The notes under the pieces are model-generated. The model was not told the DNA's origin and did no database searches. It saw only the letters and a program-made list of their open reading frames with translations. From positions 335,979-399,978 of the forward strand of contig NZ_ML769303.1 in the NCBI RefSeq assembly GCF_009720385.1: a stretch of DNA of 64,000 nucleotides, read 5' to 3'. How positions within the stretch are numbered: the first letter of the stretch is position 1; each line of letters starts with the position of its first letter. This document shows, piece after piece, positions 9,428 through 19,023 of this stretch. This stretch comes from Catellatospora vulcania. Its GTDB lineage: Bacteria > Actinomycetota > Actinomycetes > Mycobacteriales > Micromonosporaceae. Position numbers and translations under genes: made by a program.

Positions 9428-11868
9428 TGATGGCGTCTCGGTCCCGAAGCATGGTCCAGCTCCACCACGGCTGGGTGGTGTCGGCGCGCAACACGCCGGT
9501 GCCGGTCAGCCGGGTGCCGGCGGCCGTGCCCGGGTGCGTGCACACCGACCTGCTGGCAGCCGGTCTCATTCCCGATCCTTTCCTGGACGCGAACGAGAAC
9601 GAGCTGAGCTGGATCGGGCGCACCCGGTGGACGTACGAGACCAGTTTCCAATGGTCCGGCCCGGTCGACGACCGGATCGACCTGGTGTGCGCGGGGCTGG
9701 ACACCGTCGCCACCATCTCCCTCAACGGCACCGAGGTCGGGCGCACCGCGAACATGCACCGCGGCTACCGCTTCGACCTGCGCTCGGCGCTCACCCCCGG
9801 CCGCAACGACCTGCGCATCACCTTCGACTCGCCGTACGAGTACACGGCGGCGATGGCGCGGCAGGTCGGCTCCCGGCCGGGGGCCTACGACGAGCCGTAC
9901 AACCTGATCCGCAAGATGGCCTGCAACTTCGGCTGGGACTGGGGCCCGACCGTGGTCACCGCCGGCATCTGGCAGCCGATCGGCCTGCACAGCTGGTCGA
10001 CGGCGCGGCTGGCGCAGGTGCGCCCGCAGATCTCCGTGGACGGCACGACCGGGGTGGTGGACGTGCACGTCGACGTGGAGCGGGCGTCCACCGAGTCGCT
10101 GCACGTCACCGTCGAGGTCGGCGGTGTGGTCGGGGTGGCCTCCATCGGCGCCGGCAGCATCAGCGCCACGCTGCGGCTGTCCGTGCCGGACGTGCGGCGC
10201 TGGTGGCCGCGCGGCCACGGCGAGCAGCCGCTCTACCCGCTGCGCGTGGTGCTGGCCACCGAGGGCGGGCGTGAGCTGGACCGGTGGGAGCGCCGGGTCG
10301 GCTTCCGCACGGTGCGCGTCGACACCACCCCGGACGAGCACGGCACGCCGTACACGGTGGTGGTCAACGACAAGCCGGTGTTCGTGAAGGGGGTCAACTG
10401 GATCCCCGACGACGCGTTCGTCACCCGGATCACCCGGGAGCGGCTGGCCGAGCGTTTCCGCCAGGCCTGCGACGCGAACATCAACTACCTGCGGGTATGG
10501 GGCGGCGGCCGCTACGAGTCGGAGGACTTCTACGAACTCGCCGACGAACTGGGCCTGATGGTCGGGCAGGACTTCCTGTTCGCCTGCGCGGCGTACCCGG
10601 AGGAGGAGCCGTTCGCGGCCGAGGTGGCGGCCGAGGCACGCGAGCACGTGGTGCGCCTGGCGTCCCACCCCAGCCTGGTGACCTGGACCGGCAACAACGA
10701 GAACATCTGGGGCTTCGCCGACTGGGGCTGGCCGGAGCAGCTCCACGGGCGCAGCTGGGGCGCGGGCTTCTACCACGAGCTGCTGCCGTCCATCGTGGCC
10801 GAACTGGACCCGACCCGGCCGTACTGGCCGGGCAGCCCCTGGTCGGGCACGCCGGACATCCACCCGAACGATCCGGCGCACGGCACCATGCACATCTGGG
10901 ACGTGTGGAACCAGATCGACTACATCCACTACCGGGACTACATCCCCCGGTTCTGCGCCGAGTTCGGGTTCCAGGCGCCGCCGGCGTACGCGACGCTGCG
11001 CCGGGCGCTGCACGACGAGCCGCTGGCCAGCGACTCGCCCGGTATGCGCCACCATCAGAAGGCCGCCGACGGCGACCTGAAGCTGCGGCGCGGGCTGGAC
11101 GCGCACCTGCCCGAGCCGCAGGGTTTCGACGACTGGCACTACCTCACGCAGGTCAACCAGGCCCGCGCGATCCGGCTGGCCGTCGAGCATTTCCGTTCGC
11201 ACCAGCCCGTCTGCATGGGCGCGATCGTCTGGCAGCTCAACGACTGCTGGCCGGTGACGTCCTGGGCGGCGATCGACGGCGACGGGCGGCGCAAGCCGCT
11301 GTGGCACGCGCTGCGTGACGCGTACGCCGACCGGCTGCTCACGATCCAGCCGCGCGACGGCGGTCTCGTCCTGGTCGCGTCCAACGACACCGACCAGCCG
11401 TGGCCGTCCGAGGCGACCGTGACCAGTCACGATCTCAGCGGCAAGGTGCTGGCGGCGATCACGGTCGCCCTCGACGTCGCGCCGCGCTCGGTGGTGCTGA
11501 CGCCGATCCCGGACGGCGTCGCGCTGCCCGAGGAACCCCGGTCCGAGCTGCTCCGGGCCGTCGCCGGCGAGCAGCAGGCCTGGTGGTTCCACGCCGAGGA
11601 CCGTGAGATCGACTACCCGGTCGCGCGGTACGAGACGACCGTCGCACCCACCGCCGACGGCTACGAGGTCACCGTCACCGCCGGGACCATCCTGCGCGAC
11701 CTGTCCCTGTTCCCCGACCGGCTAGACCCGGCCGCCACCGTCGACCAGGCCCTGGTCACGCTGCTGCCCGGCGAGTCGGTCACCTTCACCGTGCACACCA
11801 CCGCCCGCCTCGACGCCACCGCTCTGGCCGCCCAGCCGGTGCTCCGCTGCGTCAACGACATCCCCTAG
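9424..11868 (+). CDS. Beta-mannosidase, glycoside hydrolase family 2
   Basis: 814 residues without a signal peptide, so it acts in the cytoplasm on imported oligosaccharides. The family 2 order is visible: a jelly-roll sugar-binding domain (VPGCVHTDLLAAGLI), an Ig-like middle, then a TIM barrel. Likely acid/base is E426 in WTGNNENIWG and likely nucleophile is E513 in RFCAEFGFQ. GWDWGPTVVTAGIW and GAIVWQLNDCWPV are typical of mannosidases rather than galactosidases. GTG 9424 or ATG 9427/9430 are possible starts. Expected reaction: removal of terminal beta-mannose from manno-oligosaccharides. Confidence 0.92.
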   Translation: MMMASRSRSMVQLHHGWVVSARNTPVPVSRVPAAVPGCVHTDLLAAGLIPDPFLDANENELSWIGRTRWTYETSFQWSGPVDDRIDLVCAGLDTVATISLNGTEVGRTANMHRGYRFDLRSALTPGRNDLRITFDSPYEYTAAMARQVGSRPGAYDEPYNLIRKMACNFGWDWGPTVVTAGIWQPIGLHSWSTARLAQVRPQISVDGTTGVVDVHVDVERASTESLHVTVEVGGVVGVASIGAGSISATLRLSVPDVRRWWPRGHGEQPLYPLRVVLATEGGRELDRWERRVGFRTVRVDTTPDEHGTPYTVVVNDKPVFVKGVNWIPDDAFVTRITRERLAERFRQACDANINYLRVWGGGRYESEDFYELADELGLMVGQDFLFACAAYPEEEPFAAEVAAEAREHVVRLASHPSLVTWTGNNENIWGFADWGWPEQLHGRSWGAGFYHELLPSIVAELDPTRPYWPGSPWSGTPDIHPNDPAHGTMHIWDVWNQIDYIHYRDYIPRFCAEFGFQAPPAYATLRRALHDEPLASDSPGMRHHQKAADGDLKLRRGLDAHLPEPQGFDDWHYLTQVNQARAIRLAVEHFRSHQPVCMGAIVWQLNDCWPVTSWAAIDGDGRRKPLWHALRDAYADRLLTIQPRDGGLVLVASNDTDQPWPSEATVTSHDLSGKVLAAITVALDVAPRSVVLTPIPDGVALPEEPRSELLRAVAGEQQAWWFHAEDREIDYPVARYETTVAPTADGYEVTVTAGTILRDLSLFPDRLDPAATVDQALVTLLPGESVTFTVHTTARLDATALAAQPVLRCVNDIP

Positions 11869-11877
11869 CACCACCAT

Positions 11878-11930
11878 CGGGATCTCTACGGCCGGTGATC
11901 GCCCAGGCGTCACCGGCCGTAGAGATCCCG
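11878..11930. terminator. Perfect 21-bp stem-loop between the mannosidase and mannanase genes
   Basis: The arms at 11878-11898 and 11910-11930 (CGGGATCTCTACGGCCGG and its complement) pair without mismatch around an 11-nt loop. There is no U-tract. It could end or trim the transporter/mannosidase transcript, leaving the mannanase to be made at a different level. Confidence 0.7.
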
Positions 11931-12058
11931 GATCTCCGGCAAGGCCCATCCCTTCCACGGATGCCGACCGGCCACCACGACCCGCCCGACGCCGTCCCGC
12001 CGCACCACCGGCGGCGTGCGGGCGGGCGGCTCGGGCCGGCGGCGAAAGGAGCACGCAC

Positions 12059-14041
12059 ATGAACAGACGGATCCTGGCGGTCGCCGCCGGGGCGCTGATC
12101 CTGCTGCTCGGCACCGGCAGCGGCAGCGCCGCCGCGGCCGGTCAACCCGCCCCCGACGGGTTCGTGACCCGTCACGGCAGCGATCTCCAACTCAACGGCA
12201 AGCCGTTCCGGTTCGCCGGGACGAACAACTACTACCTGATCTACTCGTCGCAGGCGATGGTCGACGACGTGTTCGCCCGCGCCGAGGGGGCGGATCTCAC
12301 CGTCCTGCGCAGCTGGGGCTGGCTCGACATCGGCAACCAGGACGACTCCGGTTCGGTGTCGGGCAAGAAGAACGGCGTCTACCTGCAGTACTGGGACGGC
12401 ACGCGGCCGGCGTACAACGACGGGCCGGACGGACTGCAGCGGCTGGACTACGTGCTGTGGAAGGCCGGGCAGACCGGGATCAAGCTGGTCATCCCGTTCA
12501 CCAACAACTGGTCCGACTTCGGCGGCATCGACCAGTACGTGCGCTGGGCCGGGGCCGACAACCACGACGACTTCTACACCGACCCGGTCATCAAGGGCTG
12601 GTTCAAGGACTGGATCAGCCACCTGCTGAACCGGGTGAACCCGCTGACCGGGCTGGCGTACAAGGACGACCCGGCGGTGATGCTGTGGGAGCTGGGCAAC
12701 GAGCCGCGGTGCAAGGGCTCCGGCCTCTACCCGCCGTCGGCCTCGTGCACCCCGGCCACGCTCACCGCCTGGGCCGACGAGATGACCCGCCACGTCAAGA
12801 GCGTCGACCGCCGGCACCTGGTCGGCGTCGGCGACGAGGGCTTCTACTGCGACGACCCGGCCTCGGCGGACTGGACCACCAACTGCGGCGAGGGCGTCGA
12901 CTCGGTCGCGCTCGGCAAACTGCCCGCCGTCGACGTGGTCTCGTTCCACCTCTACCCGGACGGCTGGGGCAACAAGACGGCCCAGTGGGGCGCCGACTGG
13001 ATCAAGCGGCACAACCGCGACGCCAAGCGGGCGACCAAGCCGTCCGTGATGGGTGAGTTCGGCTGGCGCGACAAGGCCACCCGCAACCCCGTCTACCAGC
13101 AGTGGACCGAAGCCGCCGCGAGCGACGGCGGGGACGGCTTCCTCTACTGGATGCTCAACGGCATCCAGGACGACGGCACCATGTACCCGGACTACGACGG
13201 CTTCACCGTGGCGTGCCCGACGCCGGTCTGCCAGACCATCACCAACGCCGGGACGATCATCAGCAGCGGGCGGCGCACCTTCCCGCCCGTCGCCGACCAT
13301 GACGGCGCGGTGGTGCCGTTCGGGACCACGGCCGTGCTCAGCCCGGCGGCCAACGACATCGCGTACCAGACACACGTGCGGCCCGACCGGATCGACCTGG
13401 ACCCGGCGGCGGACGGTCGGCAGACCGGCGCGACCGTGCCCGGCGGCACGTTCACCCTGGCCACCTCCGGCCAGCTCACGTTCACGCCGACCGAGGGCTT
13501 CACCGGCAAGGCGGCGGTCACGTACACGATCCGCGACACCGCGGCCCGCCTGTCCAACGCGGCCACCGTCACGGTCACCGTGCTGCCCGATCCGACCGCC
13601 GCCATCCCGCTGGCCTCCTGGGAGACCGGCGTGGACGGCTGGGCGCCCGGCAGCTGGCAGGCCAACGCGGGCACGCTCAGCCCGCAGTCGGACTTCCACA
13701 CCGACGGCACCGCCGGCCTGCACGCCGACGCCGTCGACGGCGGCTGGTTCGGCGTCAGCTTCCCGGCCCCCGTGGACCTGTCGGGCAAGTCCTACGTCAA
13801 GTTCGACCTCCGCACCGCCGCGGCCGGCACGTCCACCAGCATCGTCCTGCAGACCGGGCCGTCCTGGACCTGGTGCCAGGGCCCGTTCAACTGGGTCAAC
13901 CAGAACACGGCCCTGGCCACGGTCGAGGTCGACCTGAACACCGGCCTGTCCTGCGACCCGTCCTCGCTGAACGAGGTCCACGCCGTCTACCTCTGGCTCA
14001 GCCCCGGCTCCTTCGACCTCGACAACCTCCGCGCCGAGTGA
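12059..14041 (+). CDS. Secreted endo-beta-1,4-mannanase, glycoside hydrolase family 5
   Basis: 660 residues. A Sec signal peptide (ILLLGTGSGSAAAA) leads into a GH5 barrel (LNGKPFRFAGTNNYYLIY) with acid/base E215 in WELGNEPRC and nucleophile E333 in VMGEFGWR. About residues 420-505 form an Ig/cadherin-like linker domain (GFTGKAAVTYTIRDTA), and the last about 140 residues form a jelly-roll carbohydrate-binding domain (WETGVDGW, VDLSGKSYVKFDL, SFDLDNLRAE) like those of other bacterial mannanases. GAAAGGAG precedes ATG. It would cut mannan outside the cell and feed the importer just upstream. Confidence 0.9.
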   Translation: MNRRILAVAAGALILLLGTGSGSAAAAGQPAPDGFVTRHGSDLQLNGKPFRFAGTNNYYLIYSSQAMVDDVFARAEGADLTVLRSWGWLDIGNQDDSGSVSGKKNGVYLQYWDGTRPAYNDGPDGLQRLDYVLWKAGQTGIKLVIPFTNNWSDFGGIDQYVRWAGADNHDDFYTDPVIKGWFKDWISHLLNRVNPLTGLAYKDDPAVMLWELGNEPRCKGSGLYPPSASCTPATLTAWADEMTRHVKSVDRRHLVGVGDEGFYCDDPASADWTTNCGEGVDSVALGKLPAVDVVSFHLYPDGWGNKTAQWGADWIKRHNRDAKRATKPSVMGEFGWRDKATRNPVYQQWTEAAASDGGDGFLYWMLNGIQDDGTMYPDYDGFTVACPTPVCQTITNAGTIISSGRRTFPPVADHDGAVVPFGTTAVLSPAANDIAYQTHVRPDRIDLDPAADGRQTGATVPGGTFTLATSGQLTFTPTEGFTGKAAVTYTIRDTAARLSNAATVTVTVLPDPTAAIPLASWETGVDGWAPGSWQANAGTLSPQSDFHTDGTAGLHADAVDGGWFGVSFPAPVDLSGKSYVKFDLRTAAAGTSTSIVLQTGPSWTWCQGPFNWVNQNTALATVEVDLNTGLSCDPSSLNEVHAVYLWLSPGSFDLDNLRAE

Positions 14042-14042
14042 A

Positions 14043-14138
14043 AGGAAGGCGCCCTTCCTGACCGTCGACCGGGAGTGATCGCTGTTTCGTGTCAGAACCT
14101 GTGGTCAGACCGCAGTTTCCGACACGAAACAGCGATCA
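14043..14138. repeat. Palindromes between converging genes: short C-type and long A-type hairpin
   Basis: A 17-bp AGGAAGGCGCCCTTCCT palindrome (14043-14059) directly follows the mannanase stop. The A-type element (14076-14138) then pairs TGATCGCTGTTTCGTGTC with its exact complement (18 bp). Relatives of the A type lie at 17813-17875 and 37888-37952. Lying between converging genes, it probably stops transcription from both sides. Confidence 0.75.
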
Positions 14139-14181
14139 TCACCACCGGCGCGCGGGCGAAACCGGGCCGGGCCGGGCCGGG

Positions 14182-14802
14182 CTAGGCGGCCACCGGGAGG
14201 GTGATGGTGTGGTTGGTGTGGGTGACTTTGGCGTGGAGGTAGCGGAGGTTGTCCGGGGCGGCGTGCACGGCGGTGGGGACCACGTGGGCCACCTCGACGC
14301 CGTGGTCGCGCAGCTGGCTGGGCTTGTCCGGGTTGTTGGTGAGCAGGTCGATGCGGGGCACGCCGAGGGCGGCCAGCATCTGCGCGGCGGCGGTGTAGTC
14401 CCGCTCGTCGTCGCCGAACCCGAGCGCCCGGTTCGCGGCGTACGTGTCCAGGCCCGAGTCCTGTAGCGCGTACGCGTCGAGCTTGGCGTACAGGCCGATG
14501 CCCCGGCCCTCCTGGCGCAGGTAGAGCAGGTAGCCGCCGTGCTCGGTGATGCGCTGGACGGCTTCGCGCAGCTGCGGGCCGCAGTCGCAGCGGGCCGAGC
14601 CGAAGACGTCGCCGGTCATGCACTCGGAGTGGGCCCGCACCAGGGGCGTGGCCGCCTGCTCGAAGCCGCCGAGGCCGAGCGCCAGGTGCTCCAGGCCGTC
14701 GGACAGGCCGGTGAAGGTGAAGACCTCGGCGGTGGTGGCGGACCCGTCGGGGAAGCGCAGCGGAACGGTCACCCTCGTGCGTACACCCAGCTGCTCGGTC
14801 AT
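14182..14802 (-). CDS. ribA: GTP cyclohydrolase II
   Basis: 206 residues, the single-domain form without the RibB half. The zinc cysteines are in HSECMTGDVFGSARCDCGPQ, followed by LRQEGRGIGLYAKLDAYALQ and LLTNNPDKPSQL, all diagnostic. It opens GTP to the first riboflavin intermediate. No other riboflavin gene is adjacent, so it may be a second, stand-alone copy or serve a deazaflavin-type pathway; the sequence does not decide. Confidence 0.95.
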   Translation of the reverse strand: MTEQLGVRTRVTVPLRFPDGSATTAEVFTFTGLSDGLEHLALGLGGFEQAATPLVRAHSECMTGDVFGSARCDCGPQLREAVQRITEHGGYLLYLRQEGRGIGLYAKLDAYALQDSGLDTYAANRALGFGDDERDYTAAAQMLAALGVPRIDLLTNNPDKPSQLRDHGVEVAHVVPTAVHAAPDNLRYLHAKVTHTNHTITLPVAA

Positions 14803-14943
14803 GGCTCACCAGTCTCGTCGTCGGAACGTGCCCGTTCAGGTAACGCGCGCGTTGCTACTAGGTTGTTGAAGCATCAAGAACTCTGTGAAATTCCCTCACC
14901 TCCCTCTGTGCGCTACGCCACACGCCGCGTAACATCCGCAGCC

Positions 14944-16338
14944 ATGACCGTCTCGCCCCCCGCATCCTCCGAGGTCACCGCCCCTGACCAGGACCAGCCG
15001 CTGACCGGTGGCGTGCGCGCCGGGTACGCGCTGGGCTCGCTGGCCACCGGGGCTTTCGGCACCGTGCCCGGCCTGCTGCTGCTGCCGTACCTCACCGACA
15101 ACCTCGGCGTCGCCGCGGGCCTGGCGGGCCTGCTGGTGCTCGTGCCGAAGGCGTGGGACGTGCTGATCAACCCGGTCGCGGGCCGGATCTCCGACCGCAC
15201 CGTGTCCCGCTGGGGCGCGCGGCGGCCGTACCTGCTGTTCGGCGGCCTCGCCGTGGCGGTGCTGTTCGCGTTGATGTTCGCCGGGCCGTTCGGGGCCGGG
15301 TCCGGGGCGGCGATCTACGTCGCGGTCGCGTTCCTCGCCACCGCCACCGCGTACGCGTTCTTCCAGGTGCCGTACGTGGCGATGCCCGCGGAGATGACCG
15401 ACGACTACAGCGAGCGCACCCGCCTGATGACCTGGCGGGTCGCCGTGCTGGCGGTGGCGATCCTGGTCTCCGGCGCGGTCGCGCCGATCGTGGTGCAGGC
15501 CGGGGGCGGGGGCGTGCCCGGACACCGCTGGATGGGCGTGTTCGTCGCCGCGCTGATCGTGGTCGGCGCGCTGGGCTCGTTCTTCGGCACCCGGCGAGCG
15601 CCGGTCGGGCGGGTCACCGAGAGCGAGCCGACGCTGCGCGCGCAGCTCGCCGTGGTACGCCGGAACAAGCCGTTCACCGTGCTGCTGACCGTGTTCGTGG
15701 TGCAGTCGATCGGCGTCGCGACGATGCTGGCCGGGGTCAAGTACGTGGCCGACCACGTGCTGGAGCGCCCCGAGGACGGCCCGACGCTGCTGTTCGCCTG
15801 CTTCGTCGGCCCGGCGCTGCTGGTCATGCCGCTGTGGAGCCGCGTCGGCGCGCGAGTTGGCAAGACCAAGGCGCTGACGCTGGCTTCGGTGCTGCTGGCG
15901 GGCGGCGCGCTGGCGCTGATCGTGGCGGGCTCCGTGCCGCCGGTGGTCGCGTACGTGATCACGGGCGTGATCGGCGTCGGCTACGCGGGCCAGCAGGTCT
16001 TCGCGATGGCGATGCTGCCCGACTGCGTGGCGTACGACGCCGCCCGCACCGGCCGCCGCCAGGCCGGCGTGTTCACCGGCCTGTGGACGGCGGGGGAGAC
16101 GTTCGGCCTCGCGCTCGGCCCCGGCCTCTACGCGCTGGTGCTCCAGCTTTCCGGCTACACCTCGTCGGCGAGCGGGGCTGCGGCCCAGTCCGACGGCGCG
16201 AAGCTCGGCGTGCTGCTCGGCTTCAGCCTCGTGCCCGCGCTGCTGGTCGGCCCGGTGACGCTGCTGCTGCGCCGCTACGACCTGACCCCGGAGCGCCTGG
16301 CATCCGTGCAGGTCGAGACAGGTACGGTGGCCCGATGA
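14944..16338 (+). CDS. MFS transporter of the GPH (glycoside-pentoside-hexuronide) cation symporter type
   Basis: 464 residues with about 12 membrane segments. The MelB-like cytoplasmic motif is present: KAWDVLINPVAGRISDRT followed by RWGARRPYLLFGG. FQVPYVAMPAEMTDDYSERT is the matching second signature. ATG 14944 is chosen because the upstream open frame lacks any such features. The stop overlaps the ATG of the decarboxylase that follows (ATGA), so the two are translated together and the transported compound may be linked to that enzyme. Confidence 0.88.
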   Translation: MTVSPPASSEVTAPDQDQPLTGGVRAGYALGSLATGAFGTVPGLLLLPYLTDNLGVAAGLAGLLVLVPKAWDVLINPVAGRISDRTVSRWGARRPYLLFGGLAVAVLFALMFAGPFGAGSGAAIYVAVAFLATATAYAFFQVPYVAMPAEMTDDYSERTRLMTWRVAVLAVAILVSGAVAPIVVQAGGGGVPGHRWMGVFVAALIVVGALGSFFGTRRAPVGRVTESEPTLRAQLAVVRRNKPFTVLLTVFVVQSIGVATMLAGVKYVADHVLERPEDGPTLLFACFVGPALLVMPLWSRVGARVGKTKALTLASVLLAGGALALIVAGSVPPVVAYVITGVIGVGYAGQQVFAMAMLPDCVAYDAARTGRRQAGVFTGLWTAGETFGLALGPGLYALVLQLSGYTSSASGAAAQSDGAKLGVLLGFSLVPALLVGPVTLLLRRYDLTPERLASVQVETGTVAR

Positions 16339-17801
16339 TCGACGCACTTCCGCCCCAGGGCGTCCCCGCCGACCAGGTGCTCGCCGAGCTGCGCGGGATG
16401 CGCGCGGCCGACCTGCCCACGCACGGCGGGCGGCTGTTCGCCTACGTGTACGACCCGGCCAAGGCAGGGCTGGACGAGCTGGCGATGTCCGCCTATGCGC
16501 TGTCCGCCCACGTGAACGGCCTGGACCCGACGGCGTTCCCGTCCCTGCTGGCCACCGAGAACGCGCTGGTCGCCGCCGCGGCCCGGGTGCTCGGGGCGGG
16601 CCCCGGCACGGCCGCGCCGGACGTGGTCGGCTCGGTCACCAGTGGCGGCACCGAGTCGCTGATCCTGGCCGTGAAGACGGCCCGCGACGCGCACCCGGAG
16701 ATCACCTCGCCGCGCCTGGTCGCCCCGTCGACCGCGCACGCGGCGTTCGCCAAGGCGGCGCACTACCTGGGCTTGGCGCTGGACCTGGTGCCGGTCGACC
16801 CGGAGACGTTCACGCCGGACCCGGCCGCGATCGCCGCCGCGATCACCGCGGACACGGTGCTGGTCGCGTGCTCCGCGCCGTCGTACGCGCAGGGGGTCGT
16901 CGACCCGGTCGAGCAGATCGCGGCGATCGCCGCCGAGCGGGGCGTGCGCTGCCACGTGGACGCGTGTTTCGGCGGCTGGGCGCTGCCGTTCCTGCGCCGG
17001 GTCGGGGTCGCGGTGCCCGCGTTCGACTTCAGCCTGCCGGGTGTGACGAGCATGTCGGTGGACCTGCACAAGTACGCGTACACCCCCAAGGGTGTGTCGG
17101 TGCTGCTGCACCGCGACGCCGGGCTGCGCCGCCCGCAGTACTTCGCGTTCGCCGACTGGCCCGGCTACACCATGGTCAACCCGGTGATCTCCTCGACGCG
17201 CTCCGGCGGCCCGATCGCGGCGGCGTTCGCCACGCTGCGCCACGTCGGCGACGAGGGCTACCTGGAGCTGGCCCGGCAGACCCGCGACGCCGTCGCCGGG
17301 CTGGCCAAGGCGGTGTCCGAGGTGGACGGGCTGCGGCTGCTCGCCCCGGCCGACTTCACGGTCGTGTGCCTGACCTCGGACGATCCGGGGCTGGACCTGT
17401 TCGTGCTCGCCGACGAGCTGGCCGCGCGGGGCTGGCACACCCAGCCGCAGCTGCCGTACGCCGGCATCCCGGCCAGCATCCACCTGACCGTGACCGCGTC
17501 CGTGCTCCCGCAGGTGCCCCAGTTCGGCCCGGCCCTGGCCGAGTCGGCCGCCGCCGCCCGCACCCACGGCCCGGTCGAGCTGCCCGCCGAGCTCCTGGCG
17601 ATGGCCGCCCACCTCCCGCCGGACCAGCTCACCGCCGAGATGGTCGCGGGCCTGGCCGACACCTTCGGCCTCACCGGCGGCGAACCCGGCACGGCCCCCC
17701 GGATGGCCGTCGTCAACGCCGTCCTCGCCGCCGCCCCACCCCGCCTGCGCGAACGCCTCCTGGTCGAGTTCGTCAGCCTGCTGCAGCGTCCGTCGTGGTA
17801 G
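16335..17801 (+). CDS. PLP-dependent decarboxylase/lyase related to sphingosine-1-phosphate lyase
   Basis: 488 residues of the fold-type I PLP group. It has GSVTSGGTESLILAVKTAR, the aspartate region CHVDACFGGWALPF, and the PLP lysine K246 in SVDLHKYAYTPKGVSVLL. The wording is closest to S1P lyase and related bacterial decarboxylases; glutamate or aspartate decarboxylase is possible. It starts inside the last codon of the transporter gene, which suggests joint use of one substrate. The substrate is not determined. Confidence 0.82.
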   Translation: MIDALPPQGVPADQVLAELRGMRAADLPTHGGRLFAYVYDPAKAGLDELAMSAYALSAHVNGLDPTAFPSLLATENALVAAAARVLGAGPGTAAPDVVGSVTSGGTESLILAVKTARDAHPEITSPRLVAPSTAHAAFAKAAHYLGLALDLVPVDPETFTPDPAAIAAAITADTVLVACSAPSYAQGVVDPVEQIAAIAAERGVRCHVDACFGGWALPFLRRVGVAVPAFDFSLPGVTSMSVDLHKYAYTPKGVSVLLHRDAGLRRPQYFAFADWPGYTMVNPVISSTRSGGPIAAAFATLRHVGDEGYLELARQTRDAVAGLAKAVSEVDGLRLLAPADFTVVCLTSDDPGLDLFVLADELAARGWHTQPQLPYAGIPASIHLTVTASVLPQVPQFGPALAESAAAARTHGPVELPAELLAMAAHLPPDQLTAEMVAGLADTFGLTGGEPGTAPRMAVVNAVLAAAPPRLRERLLVEFVSLLQRPSW

Positions 17802-17812
17802 CGGTGGAACAG

Positions 17813-17875
17813 TGATCGCCGTTTCGTGTCAGAAACTGTGGTCTGACCAGACCTTCTGACACGAAACGGCGATCA
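17813..17875. repeat. A-type long hairpin between converging genes
   Basis: The 22-bp arms at 17813-17834 and 17854-17875 are perfectly complementary (they begin TGATCGCCGTTTCGTGTC). The loop CTGTGGTCTGACC resembles the loops of the copies at 14076 and 37888. There is no U-tract. It lies between the converging decarboxylase and thioesterase genes. Confidence 0.8.
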
Positions 17876-17891
17876 TGCCGCGTCGCGGCGG

Positions 17892-18296
17892 CTACTTGCG
17901 CAGGAGGCAGGTGAGGCGGGCGGTGCAGATGCGGTTGTCGTCCTCGTCGGTGATGACGATTTCGTAGGTGACGATGGTGCCGCCGCGGTGCAGCGGGGTG
18001 GCCACGCCGGTGACCAGGCCGGAGCGGGCGGCTCGGTGGTGGGTGGCGCTGATGTCCACGCCGACGGCGTACGGGCGGCCGATGGTCGAGCCGTGCAGGG
18101 TCGCCCCGATCGAGCCGAGGGTCTCGGCCAGCACGCAGGACGCGCCGCCGTGCAGCAGGCCGAAGGGCTGGGTGTTGCCGTCCACCGGCATCGTGGCGAC
18201 CAGCCGCTCCGGGGTCGCCTCCAGCAGCTTGATGCCCATGCGCTCGGCCAGCGCGCCCTGCATGGTCGTGTCGTAAGTCATCTCCACCCGCCGCAC
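17892..18296 (-). CDS. Hotdog-fold thioesterase (PaaI/EntH-like)
   Basis: 134 residues, single hotdog domain. The family signature is LLHGGASCVLAETLGSIGA, with the later VDISATHHRAARSGLVTGVA. Such enzymes hydrolyse acyl- or aryl-CoA thioesters, often to clean up dead-end products. Start GTG 18296 is used; ATG 18281 is an alternative. No pathway partner is next to it. Confidence 0.88.
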   Translation of the reverse strand: MRRVEMTYDTTMQGALAERMGIKLLEATPERLVATMPVDGNTQPFGLLHGGASCVLAETLGSIGATLHGSTIGRPYAVGVDISATHHRAARSGLVTGVATPLHRGGTIVTYEIVITDEDDNRICTARLTCLLRK

Positions 18297-18415
18297 GTTA
18301 CCCGCCGGTCAACCCGGCGGGCAGGGGCCCGGAGACGGTTCCGGGGAACCCGCGGCCTCCGGGGGAGCGGAGGGTGCGGATTCCCCAGAAACAGGCTGGG
18401 CGCGGTGAACCGCGG

Positions 18416-18913
18416 TCAGGGGGTGTTGCCGCGGTAGTGGCCCAGCGTGGCGATTCCGACGATCCAGCCCACGAACAGGCCGTAGATGGCGCCGGAACCG
18501 GCCGCCTGGAAGGCGCCCAGCAGCGAGGCGTCCGAGCGGATGAAGGCGGTCAGCAGACCCGCCACCGCACCCGCGAAGATGTACCCCGACCAGCCGGCCA
18601 GCAGCTGGCTGAAGCTGCCGCGGGCGCGTCCCAGTTGAGCGTTGGTCGTCAGGGCCAGGAACACGGCCGTCAATACGATGAGAAGGATCGCCTTGAGGTC
18701 GGCGGCGAGCACGTCCTGCACCGAGCTGTCTGCGTCGAAGCTCCAGGCAGGCCACGTCAGCAGCTTGAGGAACCAGCCACCGGCGGTGTTGGTGTTGGCG
18801 TTGTCGTTCGCCCAGTCGACGTAGACGGGGCTGCCGAACACCAGCACGAGAATGAGTGCGGCGAGAACGCCCGCACCGGTCGTGGTGCGGTATCGCGATG
18901 CGGCAAGTACCAT
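18416..18913 (-). CDS. Small integral membrane protein (paralogue of the gene at 24149)
   Basis: 165 residues, with a first membrane segment (GAGVLAALILVLVFG), a short outer part with conserved W residues (GGWFLKLLTWPAWSF), and then three further hydrophobic segments ending IYGLFVGWIVGIATL. It aligns along its full length with the product at 24149-24631. ATG 18913 is preferred over GTG 18937 because it matches the paralogue's N terminus. I do not recognise the family; there are no catalytic motifs. Confidence 0.75.
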   Translation of the reverse strand: MVLAASRYRTTTGAGVLAALILVLVFGSPVYVDWANDNANTNTAGGWFLKLLTWPAWSFDADSSVQDVLAADLKAILLIVLTAVFLALTTNAQLGRARGSFSQLLAGWSGYIFAGAVAGLLTAFIRSDASLLGAFQAAGSGAIYGLFVGWIVGIATLGHYRGNTP

Positions 18914-19023
18914 GGCGCCTCGATTGCCGAGGGCCACGGTCAGTAAACATGTGTGTCCGGTGTGTACTGAATAATCCTTCGTGACCCGGGCGCACAGCGG
19001 ACGTGCGCCCGGCTCTCAGGAGA

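Noticed and set aside
11279-11592. Part of a long minus-strand open frame (to 9304) over the beta-mannosidase gene
   Set aside because: It is a mirror frame of the GH2 gene, whose catalytic motifs settle the coding strand.
14041-14140. Insertion sequence ends at the A-type hairpin
   Set aside because: No transposase, no target duplication and no internal sequence between the arms beyond a short loop.
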